Notes under the pieces: model-generated
Told to the model about the DNA's origin: nothing
Databases searched by the model: none
The model's input: only the letters and a program-made list of their open reading frames with translations
Program-made: the position numbers and the translations under genes
Shown here: piece after piece, positions 1 to 8,100 of the stretch
How the letters are laid out: each line of letters begins with the position of its first letter
How positions within the stretch are numbered: position 1 is the first letter of the stretch
DNA from: an uncultured Lachnospiraceae bacterium
Lineage (GTDB): Bacteria > Bacillota > Clostridia > Lachnospirales > Lachnospiraceae
Assembly (NCBI GenBank): GCA_946183625.1
Contig: CAMHCL010000017.1
Span: 1 to 19,450, forward strand
Length of the DNA stretch: 19,450 bases
Reading direction: 5' to 3'

Positions 1-220
1 CACAGATAGTTCCTATCAGAAAAAGCGAACTGACTCTGGATAGTCCCGCACATATTATTCCAATTAACGCAGATATAACTCCCACAGTTGTCATCTGATT
101 AGGCGTCATTTTCTTCGGAATAACCTTGCCTATAGTTTTATATAACAGCTGCTGAAAACCCGTCTCAAGTTTACTTGGAATGATCTTCTTAACCTGTGTT
201 TCTTCCTGGCTGTTACTCAT
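1..220 (-). CDS. CDP-alcohol phosphatidyltransferase family protein, N-terminal part (runs off left edge)
   Basis: This is the start of a gene on the minus strand; about 73 codons are visible before the window ends. The protein begins with a polar stretch, then IPKKMTPNQMTTVGV and a hydrophobic segment (VISALIGIICAG), then a second one. A K-x-TPNQ-x-T motif followed directly by a membrane helix is typical of the N-terminus of CDP-alcohol phosphatidyltransferases, which move a phospho-alcohol from a CDP carrier to a lipid acceptor in the membrane. The catalytic D-G-x2-A-R motif lies outside the window, so the family call rests on the N-terminus alone. Three consecutive in-frame ATG codons (226-224, 223-221, 220-218) follow an AAGGAAG site; the third has the best spacing (7 bases) and is chosen. 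The start overlaps the end of the radical SAM gene, which suggests translational coupling. Confidence 0.65.
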   Translation of the reverse strand, partial: MSNSQEETQVKKIIPSKLETGFQQLLYKTIGKVIPKKMTPNQMTTVGVISALIGIICAGLSRVSSLFLIGTIC

Positions 221-1637
221 CATCATTCTTCCTTTTGTTCTTAAATATATTCTCTATAAAGGAATTTATATAACTCTTATAATCCAGAAAATCGTAAATT
301 CCATCCTTCTGTGCTCTTCTAAACAGCTTCACAAGAAGCAGGTAATAATTAGTATAATATCTTCTTACCGAAATATACGTAGGTTTTGCAACCAGATGCA
401 AATAGTCGAAATGTGATGGATTATCTGTTATTATCCTGTCCCTGAATTCCTCATAATGCTCCGTGCACAGTTCAGGTGTATATATGGAGATTGCCACATG
501 CTTCAGATCAAAATGACATATCCATTTATATAGATTCTTAAAATCCTTAACCGTATAATCCAGATCCACTATAAACATGCCCATCATATTGATGCCCAGC
601 TTGTCACATATACGGATGCTCTTAACATTATCAGAAACAGTGGTCATCTTATCATAGACTCCAAGCCTGTCACCACTGATAGCCTCAAGTCCTACAAGAA
701 CATAATAAAGTCCTATGGATTTCAGCTTCTTCATCATGACCGGATTTGAAGCTATATAATCCGCTCTGCCGTAGCAGATATAATTCTTCTTGATGCCTCT
801 CTTCTTGATCTCGGAAACAAAAGTCTCCAGCCTGTTATTATCAAAAAGGAAATCATCATCAACTATATAAATATTCTCTGAATCAATTTCTGCAATCTCA
901 TCAACTACATCCAATATATCTCTGCAGGAATATTCACCCTGATTCATACGATTTCTGATACAAAATCTGCAATGATATGGGCAGCTGTAAGCAGTTCTTA
1001 CCCAGGCAGCATGCTCCAGCTCCAAATATCTGTAATTATCCGGATGCTCATAGAAGAAGCTTCTGTCAGGCCGCGGAAGTTTACTTATATCTGCAGGAAG
1101 AGCCTGATTATGAACCCATTTATACGACTCAGTTTTTGCATCTGCAAACTTGTAGCACACGCCATCCTTTGACGCAATACCGCCCCGACCTAAGTAGTGA
1201 TCTATTACGTCCAGTATTCTGTAATAGTCAAATGTTGTGATTATATAATCCACCTGAGGCCTATATAATCTGGTATAACATATGGTCGCATGCTGACCAC
1301 CGATTATAGTTAAAATGTTCTTCCTATGATCCTTTGCGATCTTGCAATACTCCAGCATGAAATTTTCCTGACGAGCCCGTCCACAGACATAGACCACATC
1401 CGGGTCATAATCGGCTACAACCGAACTATCCATTGGACCTGATATCTGACCATCATAGATCTTTATATCAAACTCCAGACCACTACCATCATCAGATGCA
1501 GCACATTTTAAAATCGCACTTATATACTCCAGCTCCAGGCATTCGTTCTCTATTACCCCGGTAAAGTTATACCTGGTCCTGGATATTTCAGGATGTATCA
1601 ATAATATTTTTAATATCTTCTCACTCATAATCCCCAT
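213..1637 (-). CDS. B12-binding-domain radical SAM protein, putative lipid-modifying enzyme
   Basis: The product has 474 residues. The N-terminal part (about 8-150) has a cobalamin-binding-like pattern: KILKILLIHPE at the first strand and TIIGGQHAT near 110-118. The radical SAM motif CxxxCxxC is at 219-226 (CPYHCRFC) and should hold a 4Fe-4S cluster that cleaves S-adenosylmethionine. VLVGLEAIS (313-321) matches the later SAM-binding strand of the family. The C-terminal 60 residues are basic and aromatic. Known members of this broad class methylate or join unreactive carbons, including steps in hopanoid and membrane-spanning lipid synthesis. The substrate cannot be read from sequence; the neighbouring acyl ligase, acyltransferase and CDP-alcohol transferase point to a lipid (inference). 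The start is ambiguous: ATG 1637 lies one base past the ligase stop, while ATG 1628 has a GGGG upstream. Confidence 0.85.
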   Translation of the reverse strand: MGIMSEKILKILLIHPEISRTRYNFTGVIENECLELEYISAILKCAASDDGSGLEFDIKIYDGQISGPMDSSVVADYDPDVVYVCGRARQENFMLEYCKIAKDHRKNILTIIGGQHATICYTRLYRPQVDYIITTFDYYRILDVIDHYLGRGGIASKDGVCYKFADAKTESYKWVHNQALPADISKLPRPDRSFFYEHPDNYRYLELEHAAWVRTAYSCPYHCRFCIRNRMNQGEYSCRDILDVVDEIAEIDSENIYIVDDDFLFDNNRLETFVSEIKKRGIKKNYICYGRADYIASNPVMMKKLKSIGLYYVLVGLEAISGDRLGVYDKMTTVSDNVKSIRICDKLGINMMGMFIVDLDYTVKDFKNLYKWICHFDLKHVAISIYTPELCTEHYEEFRDRIITDNPSHFDYLHLVAKPTYISVRRYYTNYYLLLVKLFRRAQKDGIYDFLDYKSYINSFIENIFKNKRKNDDE

Positions 1638-1638
1638 T

Positions 1639-3336
1639 TCAGCAATTCATAGTTTTGCTGTCTTCTACTAACTTCGTATAAGCAACCTTTCCCACCAGAG
1701 TCTTCGGAAGCTCGTCACGAAACTCATATTCATATGGCCAGGAATACTTTACCAGCTTCTTCTCACAATACCCTTTAATCTTTTCCTTCTCTTCATCGGA
1801 AGCCTTGACACCGTTCTTAAGAACTATGTAGGTCTTGGCTACCTGTCCCTTATAATCATGGTCAATTCCTATGACACAGGACATGAGCACATCCGGATGT
1901 GAATCGATTATATTTTCAATATACTGCGGATAGATGTTGTATCCGGAGCTTACGATCATCCTCTTGATCCTCTGCTTAAAATATATGAATCCATCTTCAT
2001 CCATGGAGCCCATATCTCCACTATACATCCAGGTAAGCCCGTCCTCGTGCTTACGAAGGATCTTCGCCGTTTCTTCCTCGTCCTTCAGATATCCCTTCAT
2101 GACTGACGGTCCACTGATAAGTATCTCTCCATCCTCACCGTAAGGCAGTTCCTCGTCAGTTCCCGGCTTCACGATCTTGTAATATGTATCCGGATATGGA
2201 ATTCCGATACTGCCCTCCCTGTAATAATCCATAGGTGTAAGACAGCTTCCTGTAACGCACTCCGTAAGCCCATAGCCTTCCCTTATCTGAACGTCAGCCC
2301 CATGCTCCTTCAGGAACTCATCCACCTTCTTCTTTAGATTAACCGATAAGGAATCTCCACCGGAGATGACACATTTCAGGAATGACATATCATAGCCCTC
2401 CAGCCCCTCACTCTTCATGAGAGCCTCATAGAGAGTCGGCACCCCGGCAATTATATTTGGCTTATATTTCTTGATCAATTTGTCAAATGTACTGCTGCTG
2501 AACTGCGGCAGAAGTATACATGTTCCACCGAAGGTCTGAACTGTATGGATACATATACCCAGTCCAAATCCATGGAATATAGGCATGATGGCAAGCACCG
2601 TGTCCTTCTCACGCAGGCACTGGCAGGCCTCAAAACTCTGGATTGCCAAACTGTTGAAATTCAGGTTGGTAAGTTCTATACCCTTAGGATAGCCTGTGGT
2701 TCCGCCACTGTAGAGTATTGCAGCTGTAGCTTCACCCTTAGTATGAACAGAAGTTTCTCCTGTATAGGAAGTCCCAAGCTTTATGAAATCCTTCCAGCTC
2801 ATTCTGATATCACTCTCAGGCACCTTGATTTTCCTGCCTTTGGTAAGATCATACCCCATCTTCATATGAAGAGGCATTGAGTCCTTTGCAGAAACCAGGA
2901 TACATTTCTCAATCTTAGTCTCCGAGGCAATGCGGACTATCTTCTTAAAAGCTATATCTATGGAAACAATATATCTGCTTTCGGAAATATTGAGATAGTA
3001 CTTGATCTCATCTTCAGAAGACAGGGGATGAATCATATTTGCCACCCCTCCGATCTTATTTATAGCATAGAAAGCGATAATAGCTTCGGGAGTATTAGGC
3101 ATACAGATACTCACTCTGTCACCAGCATTTACTCCCAGAACTTTAAACCCTTTTGCCGCCTCCTCTATAAACTTAAGAAAACTGCCATAGGTCTTTTTGT
3201 TGCCGAAATAATTATAGCTGATATGATCATGACGAGGTCCTGCTGTCTGTTCCAGATAATCAAAAACAGATATATCCGGATAGTCCAAATGAGGTCTTAT
3301 TCCGTCATAAAATTTGTACCATGGAGTTTTTACCAT
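1639..3336 (-). CDS. Acyl-CoA synthetase / fatty acyl-AMP ligase (ANL superfamily)
   Basis: The 565-residue protein carries the full set of adenylate-forming enzyme motifs. They are the P-loop YSGGTTGYPKG (209-219), MPIFHGFG (251-258), EGYGLTE (353-359), YSGD (438-441), with the ribose-binding aspartate at 441, and the C-terminal catalytic lysine in PKTLVGK (K550). Such enzymes activate a carboxylic acid with ATP as acyl-AMP and usually pass it to coenzyme A or another thiol. Length and the downstream arrangement fit long-chain fatty acid CoA ligases (FadD-like), but chain length cannot be told. A GAGGA site lies about 7 bases before ATG 3336. The gene starts 23 bases after plsC and its stop is one base from the radical SAM start, so it sits inside the lipid operon and may supply activated acyl chains to its neighbours. 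Confidence 0.9.
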   Translation of the reverse strand: MVKTPWYKFYDGIRPHLDYPDISVFDYLEQTAGPRHDHISYNYFGNKKTYGSFLKFIEEAAKGFKVLGVNAGDRVSICMPNTPEAIIAFYAINKIGGVANMIHPLSSEDEIKYYLNISESRYIVSIDIAFKKIVRIASETKIEKCILVSAKDSMPLHMKMGYDLTKGRKIKVPESDIRMSWKDFIKLGTSYTGETSVHTKGEATAAILYSGGTTGYPKGIELTNLNFNSLAIQSFEACQCLREKDTVLAIMPIFHGFGLGICIHTVQTFGGTCILLPQFSSSTFDKLIKKYKPNIIAGVPTLYEALMKSEGLEGYDMSFLKCVISGGDSLSVNLKKKVDEFLKEHGADVQIREGYGLTECVTGSCLTPMDYYREGSIGIPYPDTYYKIVKPGTDEELPYGEDGEILISGPSVMKGYLKDEEETAKILRKHEDGLTWMYSGDMGSMDEDGFIYFKQRIKRMIVSSGYNIYPQYIENIIDSHPDVLMSCVIGIDHDYKGQVAKTYIVLKNGVKASDEEKEKIKGYCEKKLVKYSWPYEYEFRDELPKTLVGKVAYTKLVEDSKTMNC

Positions 3337-3359
3337 TTCACATCCTCACGAATAATTAC

Positions 3360-3956
3360 TTAATCAATACCCAGATCCTGTATCAGCATTTTCTTAATAG
3401 TATCAAACAGAAGCTGGTTTGCTTCCGGAACATCCATTCCGGATACATCTATTGGTTCTCCGAAGGTTATCTTCAGATTTTTACTCCTGAATTTATAGTC
3501 TCCTGTTATGGCAAATGGAGTAATTCTGGAATCACTTCTCATAGCCATAACTACCGCTCCCACCTTAAACGGAAGAAGTATTTCTTCCGTATAATTTCTT
3601 TTAGCCTCGGGTGCCACATAAACCAGGCATCCCTGCTTCAGGTAATCCACCGCAGCATCCAAAGCTTCCTTATTACGGGCTGCATGAAGGTCTACAGGTA
3701 TAGTCCCCACACTCTTGAAAAACCAGCCAACAGGACTATCATGGAGCGACTTCTTGGCAAGAGAATGCACAACTCTTTTAGTTCCAATATCAACAAATAT
3801 AGGGTCCAGGGCGTGCTTATGATTTCCTGCCAGAACACCCGAACCCTCTAGTGGAATATTCTCTTTACCAACAACTGTCGGATTGTAATAAGCCTTAAAT
3901 AAAAATGTAAATATAGGCCTTAATATCTTGTAAAGAGTATCTTTGTTTTTCTTCAT
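3360..3956 (-). CDS. 1-acyl-sn-glycerol-3-phosphate acyltransferase family protein (PlsC-like)
   Basis: The product has 198 residues, slightly short for the family. The catalytic H-x4-D motif is present as NHKHALDP (H46, D51). A second block, GTIPVDL at 84-90, is followed by PEAKR at 116-120, where most family members have PEGTR or PEGKR, and by ITPFAI at 145-150, matching block IV. PlsC-type enzymes add an acyl chain to lysophosphatidic acid at the membrane to give phosphatidic acid. The glycine-to-alanine change in block III and the histidine after the catalytic one leave room for a different acceptor. The hydrophobic IFTFLFKAYY near the N-terminus could anchor it. It lies 19 bases after the RNA methyltransferase and 23 before the acyl ligase, so it is probably co-transcribed with both. 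Confidence 0.85.
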   Translation of the reverse strand: MKKNKDTLYKILRPIFTFLFKAYYNPTVVGKENIPLEGSGVLAGNHKHALDPIFVDIGTKRVVHSLAKKSLHDSPVGWFFKSVGTIPVDLHAARNKEALDAAVDYLKQGCLVYVAPEAKRNYTEEILLPFKVGAVVMAMRSDSRITPFAITGDYKFRSKNLKITFGEPIDVSGMDVPEANQLLFDTIKKMLIQDLGID

Positions 3957-3975
3957 ATCGTATATATCTCTGTTC

Positions 3976-4800
3976 CTACTTGTTTGATATACGCTGTCTT
4001 AATGCTTCATAAGAAACAACTGCTGCGGATATAGCTGCATTCAGAGACTCCACATTTCCTTCCATAGGTATTCTGATCAGCCTGTCTGCTGTCTTTGCAA
4101 CTGCATCACTTAAGCCTGCGCCCTCATTTCCAATGAGGAATCCCATAGGTCCATCCAGCTTCTCCTGATAGAGATTTACTCCATCTAAATGAGTTCCATA
4201 TATAACCATGCCCTTCTTCTTCAGGCATTCTATATCCTTAACCATGTTTGAAGATACATAGACCGGAACTCTGAAGAGAGAACCCATGGTGGATCTGACT
4301 ACCTTAGGACTATAGATATCAACTGAGTCACTGCTTACCATTATCCCCGTGACACCGGCGCCCTCAGCAGTCCTTATGATGGTACCCATATTTCCAGGAT
4401 CCTGAAGTCTGTCCAGGATCAGAATGCATGAATCCCTGTCAGAATCACCACATATATGCTCTATCAGATAGTATTTCATCCTTACTTCTGCAAGGATCCC
4501 CTGTGGTTTTTCAGTGCCACTGGCTTTCTTCATACACTGCTCGGAAACAACATAACATATCCCCTTCTTCTCAGCATACTCAACCAGTGCTCTAACATCT
4601 CTGTAGAGTTCCGAAGAGTCATACAGTTTCTCCATCTCCTCTGATATATAGAGTCCATAGAGACGGTCTAGTGGAATTTCAGAGCACATACGCACGCCTT
4701 CAACGATATATGCGTCCTCTTCCTTCCTCATCTTCGCACTCTTCACCAGCTTTCCCAGCCGAACTATTCTACTATTCGAATTTGATGTTATTCTTTCCAT
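3976..4800 (-). CDS. TrmH/SpoU family RNA 2'-O-methyltransferase
   Basis: The 274-residue protein has the N-terminal substrate-binding domain (residues about 1-110, including the KMRKEEDAYIVEG box) and the knotted SPOUT catalytic domain. The three SpoU motifs are visible: motif 1 around 129-149 (DPGNMGTIIRTAEGAG), motif 2 at 220-230 (GFLIGNEGAGL) and motif 3 at 242-260 (IPMEGNVESLNAAISAA). These bind S-adenosylmethionine and methylate a ribose 2'-OH in rRNA or tRNA; the exact nucleotide target cannot be assigned. In many Firmicutes a similar protein (YsgA-like) is encoded next to pheST, which is not the case here. A strong GAGGGGG site lies 8 bases before the ATG. The upstream flank holds the hairpin element, so its promoter must lie within or beyond that element, or transcription continues from dnaE. 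Confidence 0.9.
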   Translation of the reverse strand: MERITSNSNSRIVRLGKLVKSAKMRKEEDAYIVEGVRMCSEIPLDRLYGLYISEEMEKLYDSSELYRDVRALVEYAEKKGICYVVSEQCMKKASGTEKPQGILAEVRMKYYLIEHICGDSDRDSCILILDRLQDPGNMGTIIRTAEGAGVTGIMVSSDSVDIYSPKVVRSTMGSLFRVPVYVSSNMVKDIECLKKKGMVIYGTHLDGVNLYQEKLDGPMGFLIGNEGAGLSDAVAKTADRLIRIPMEGNVESLNAAISAAVVSYEALRQRISNK

Positions 4801-4883
4801 TATAATTCCCCCTCATTCAATTTACGCTCCGCTCCTCTTTTCACTAACGAGTGATCGTGCAAATGACAAATAAAACCATATCA

Positions 4884-4909
4884 ATTCCTCGGGTGGAACA
4901 ATGTCTGCG
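4884..4909. repeat. Left terminal inverted repeat of the hairpin element
   Basis: This 26-bp arm pairs with 5109-5134. The only difference is T at 4894 against G at 5124, which is a U-G wobble in a plus-strand transcript but an A-C mismatch in a minus-strand one. Confidence 0.85.
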
Positions 4910-4924
4910 AGGAACCGTTGGAGA

Positions 4925-4971
4925 ACGTCGGTTCTTTGGCTGTGTCCTTTACAGCCTTAGAACCGCTACGT
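4925..4971 (+). other. Long internal stem-loop with an alternative competing fold
   Basis: CGGTTCT (4929-4935) pairs with AGAACCG (4959-4965). After a TT/TT internal loop, GGCTGT (4938-4943) pairs with ACAGCC (4951-4956) around a 7-base loop. ACGT at 4925-4928 and 4968-4971 can extend the stem across a 2-base bulge. An earlier GAACCG at 4912-4917 can pair with the same CGGTTC (4929-4934), so two mutually exclusive hairpins are possible. Confidence 0.7.
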
Positions 4972-4976
4972 GATAG

Positions 4977-5110
4977 TGCTCGGCCTTTAGGGCGAGCATC
5001 CTGTGCGAAGCAAAGGATACCTGTGCGAAGCACAGACATACGCGAAGCGTATGCAGAATTGCTTTAGCAATTCTGGTACATGCGAATCGAGGCGCGAGCC
5101 GCGTGACGCG
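4977..5110. repeat. Array of mini-hairpins with recurring GAA and TTTA loops
   Basis: Successive hairpins are as follows. 4977-4998 has stem TGCTCG/CGAGCA, with inner CC-TTTA-GG. 4998-5018 has ATCCT/AGGAT with inner TGC-GAA-GCA. 5021-5035 is CTGTGC-GAA-GCACAG. 5037-5053 is CATACGC-GAA-GCGTATG. 5054-5075 has stem CAGAATTGC/GCAATTCTG with a TTTA loop. 5091-5100 is GGC-GCGA-GCC, and 5100-5110 is CGCG-TGA-CGCG. Three share the heptamer GCGAAGC, known from physical studies as an exceptionally stable DNA mini-hairpin. Stems differ in sequence but keep the pairing, which suggests structure is what is maintained. Confidence 0.8.
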
Positions 5111-5134
5111 CAGACATTGTTCCGCCCGAGGAAT
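5109..5134. repeat. Right terminal inverted repeat of the hairpin element
   Basis: This arm pairs with 4884-4909 over 26 bp with one wobble position. It ends 4 bases before the dnaE stop codon (5139-5141). ATATC at 5135-5139 repeats the ATATC at 4878-4882 on the far side of the element. Confidence 0.85.
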
Positions 5135-5138
5135 ATAT

Positions 5139-8100
5139 CTACTTATCCATCTTGCGCACAATCACACGTTCCGGCCCGAATTCGAGCTTCAGAGCATCTT
5201 CCACTCCGGAATCTGCATCTACTGTAAGTGCCATTCTCTTGGCCTGCTTCTCTTCTTTAAGCTGAACATACACTGGTGAATAGCCCTTGTAGTCCATAAG
5301 TATTGCATCCAGATTTCTGGAATGTTGTCTGTAATCATCAAAGTTATCAAAGAGAACCCATACCTGGTACTTCTCGCCAGCTGCCCGCTTAAGTATTTCG
5401 TCCATAGGTATGATCTCGGAAGCCAGCAGCTTGCTTTCCTTCTCTGAAATGGATGCTCGCCCTTTTATGATCACAGCTTTATTCTTTACAAGCAGATCTC
5501 TGCACTTCTCATAAACCTTAGGGAATACTATTACCTCCAGTGAACCGTGTAAATCTTCCAGAGTTACGAAGGCCATATTCTCATTCTTCCTGGTAAGCTT
5601 TGGATTAACTGCATCCAGAACGCCACCAATTGTGTAATTCTTCTCATCTTCCGCAACAGTCTTTACTATTCCGAAATTCTCCAGCTCTTCTTCATCAGGC
5701 ACAAAATCTGCCGTTGTTATATCTGTGTACTTATCAATTATTCCCTTAACTTCATCCAATGGATGTCCGCTGATATAAAGACCAAGGAATTCCTTCTCTC
5801 CACTGAGGATTATATCCTTGGAGTACTCATCCACAAAAGGATAAGTCACATCAAACGCGTTCCTTTCTGACTCACCCATGAAGTCCAGAAGGTTCATCTG
5901 TCCTGTGGCATTTTTCTTCTTGTCAGCCTCAACCTGTGCAATGATATCCTGGTAGACTTCCATCATCTGATGTCTGTTCTTACCAAAGCTGTCAAATGCA
6001 CCGGCCATTATCAGGCTTTCAAGGGTGCGCTTGTTGGCCTCTTTGCCTGACATACGCTCTATATAATCCTTAAGATCCTTAAATGGACCATTAGCATTTC
6101 TTTCTTCTACTATGGCATCAACAACCACATCTCCTACAGACTTAATGGCAGCCATACCATATCTTATTGATTCACCCGAAACAGAGAATCCAGCTTTTCC
6201 TTCATTTATGTCAGGAGGAAGCATCTTGATTCCCATCTTCTTAACGGCGTCGATATATTTCATAAGCTTCGGTGTGTTATCACGGACTGATGTAAGAAGG
6301 GCAGCCATAAAATCAAGAGGGTAATAACATTTCAGATAAGCTGTCTGATAAGCTATCACTGCGTAGGAAGCAGCATGGCTCTTGTTAAATGCATAGCTTG
6401 CGAAATCAGTCATTTCATCAAATATCTTATTTGCGATATCTTCACTTATGCCATTCTTGATACATCCCGGAACCCCCATCTCTTCATTTCCGTAGACGAA
6501 GTATTCACGTTCCTTCTCCATGACGCTGGCTTTCTTCTTGGACATGGCACGACGTACCAGGTCAGATCTTCCCATGCTGTACCCAGCCAGGGACATAACT
6601 ATCTGCATAACCTGCTCCTGGTATACTATACAGCCATAGGTAGGCTCCAGTATTTCCTCCAGCTCCGGAGTATCATAAACTATAGGCTCTGTATGTCTCT
6701 TACCCTTTATATATTTAGGGATAAAGTCCATAGGACCTGGTCGATATAATGAAATGCCGGCTATGATATCCTCCAGACTCTGTGGCCTCAGTTCCTTCAT
6801 GAAGCCCTGCATTCCTGTACTCTCCAACTGGAAGATGCCGTCACATTTTCCAGAAGAGATAAGCTGAAATACAGCAGGATCATCCATAACCAGATTTTCA
6901 ACATCTATTTCCTTTCCGGTTCTCTCCTTGATGCTGAGAATGGCATCTCTTATAACAGAGAGATTACGAAGTCCCAGGAAGTCCATTTTAAGAAGACCCA
7001 GTCTCTCAAGAGTGTCCTTCTCAAACTGAGTTGTAACAGGACCATCACTGTTGTTACGGCACAGAGGAACATATTCAACAATAGGGTCGCGGCCGATAAC
7101 TACACCTGCAGCATGCATTGATGCATTTCTAGGAAGTCCTTCCAGCTTCTGGGCCATATCAACCATATATTTGATATCCGGATCATCATAGAACTTCCTG
7201 AAGTCCGGACTCTCCTCCAACGCCTGGGCTATGGATATACCGGGAACTGCTGGTATTGATTTTGATACAGCATCCTTAATCTTGATAGGCACCCCAAGAA
7301 CACGTCCTACATCCTGGATACTCTTCTTGGCAGCCAGGGTATCGAAGGCTATGATCTGCGAAACCTTCTCGCTACCATATTTTCTTGCAACATAATCTAT
7401 TACTTCCTGTCTCCTGTCCGGCTCGAAGTCAACGTCGATATCGGGCATGCTTACTCTTTCAGGATTCAGGAATCTCTCGAAGATGAGACTGTACTTGATA
7501 GGATCGATATTTGTTATCTTCAGACTATAGGAAACAAGGCTTCCTGCAGCAGAACCTCTTCCCGGTCCAACCTCTATCTTGTTCTCCTTGGCATAGTTGA
7601 TAAAGTCCCAAACTATAAGGAAATAATCAACATATCCCATATTCTTTATGGTATCCAGCTCGTAATCCAGTCTGGCCTGTATATCCTCTGTTATATCCGG
7701 GTATCTGAGTTTCAGTCCCTCGTTACAGAGATGTGTCAGATATTCAAATGCATCGGCGAAGCCTTCAGGTACATCATACTTAGGGATCTTCTGCTCTCCA
7801 AATACGATCTCAACGTTACACCGCTCTGCAATCTTATGTGTATTTTCCAAGGCCTGAGGAGTCAGTTTGAAGAGTTCTCTCATTTCATCCTCGGAGCGAA
7901 GATAATACTGCCCCTGCTCATACTTCATTCTGTCATCATCTTCAAATGTCTTGCCAGTCTGAATGCACAGAAGTATGTCATGAGCCTCCCAGTCCTCTTC
8001 GTAAATATAATGCGAATCATTTGTGCAGACCAGATCTATCCCCAGCTCCTGTGACATTCTGATAAGATCTGCATTTACAGTAACATCATCTGCCAATCCA

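Larger units (their letters stand above)
4884..5134. repeat. 251-bp palindromic multi-hairpin element, MITE-like or structured RNA
   Basis: The outer arms at 4884-4909 and 5109-5134 are 26-bp inverted repeats that differ at one position. Read 5'-3', the first arm starts ATTCCTCGGGTGGAAC and the second ends GTTCCGCCCGAGGAAT. Between them are at least seven internal hairpins, packed almost end to end. The element is visibly richer in GC than its surroundings. It fills nearly all of the 338-base gap between the SpoU methyltransferase gene and dnaE, starting 5 bases past the dnaE stop. The remaining 4801-4883 holds the methyltransferase ribosome site and a weak TCACT/AGTGA hairpin with no U tract. 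No transposase or credible ORF lies inside. A direct ATATC repeat flanks it. It could be a non-autonomous mobile repeat, a structured RNA or a transcription-boundary element; I cannot name a family. Confidence 0.8.

Noticed and set aside
3321..3851. 176-codon plus-strand ORF opposite plsC
   Set aside because: It lies antisense to conserved acyltransferase motifs, has no domain and no start signal.
4840..4860. Terminator at the TCACT/AGTGA hairpin between dnaE and the RNA methyltransferase
   Set aside because: The stem is 5 bp and on the minus strand it is followed by A residues, not T.
4998..5075. Possible CRISPR array from the repeated GCGAAGC units
   Set aside because: The units are only 7-9 bases with 15-20 base spacing, each is a self-contained hairpin and no cas gene is near.
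4949..5227. Short ORFs on both strands inside the hairpin element (70 and 74 codons)
   Set aside because: They run through palindromic repeats, have no ribosome site or recognisable domain, and their peptide repeats mirror the DNA hairpins. They are chance frames.
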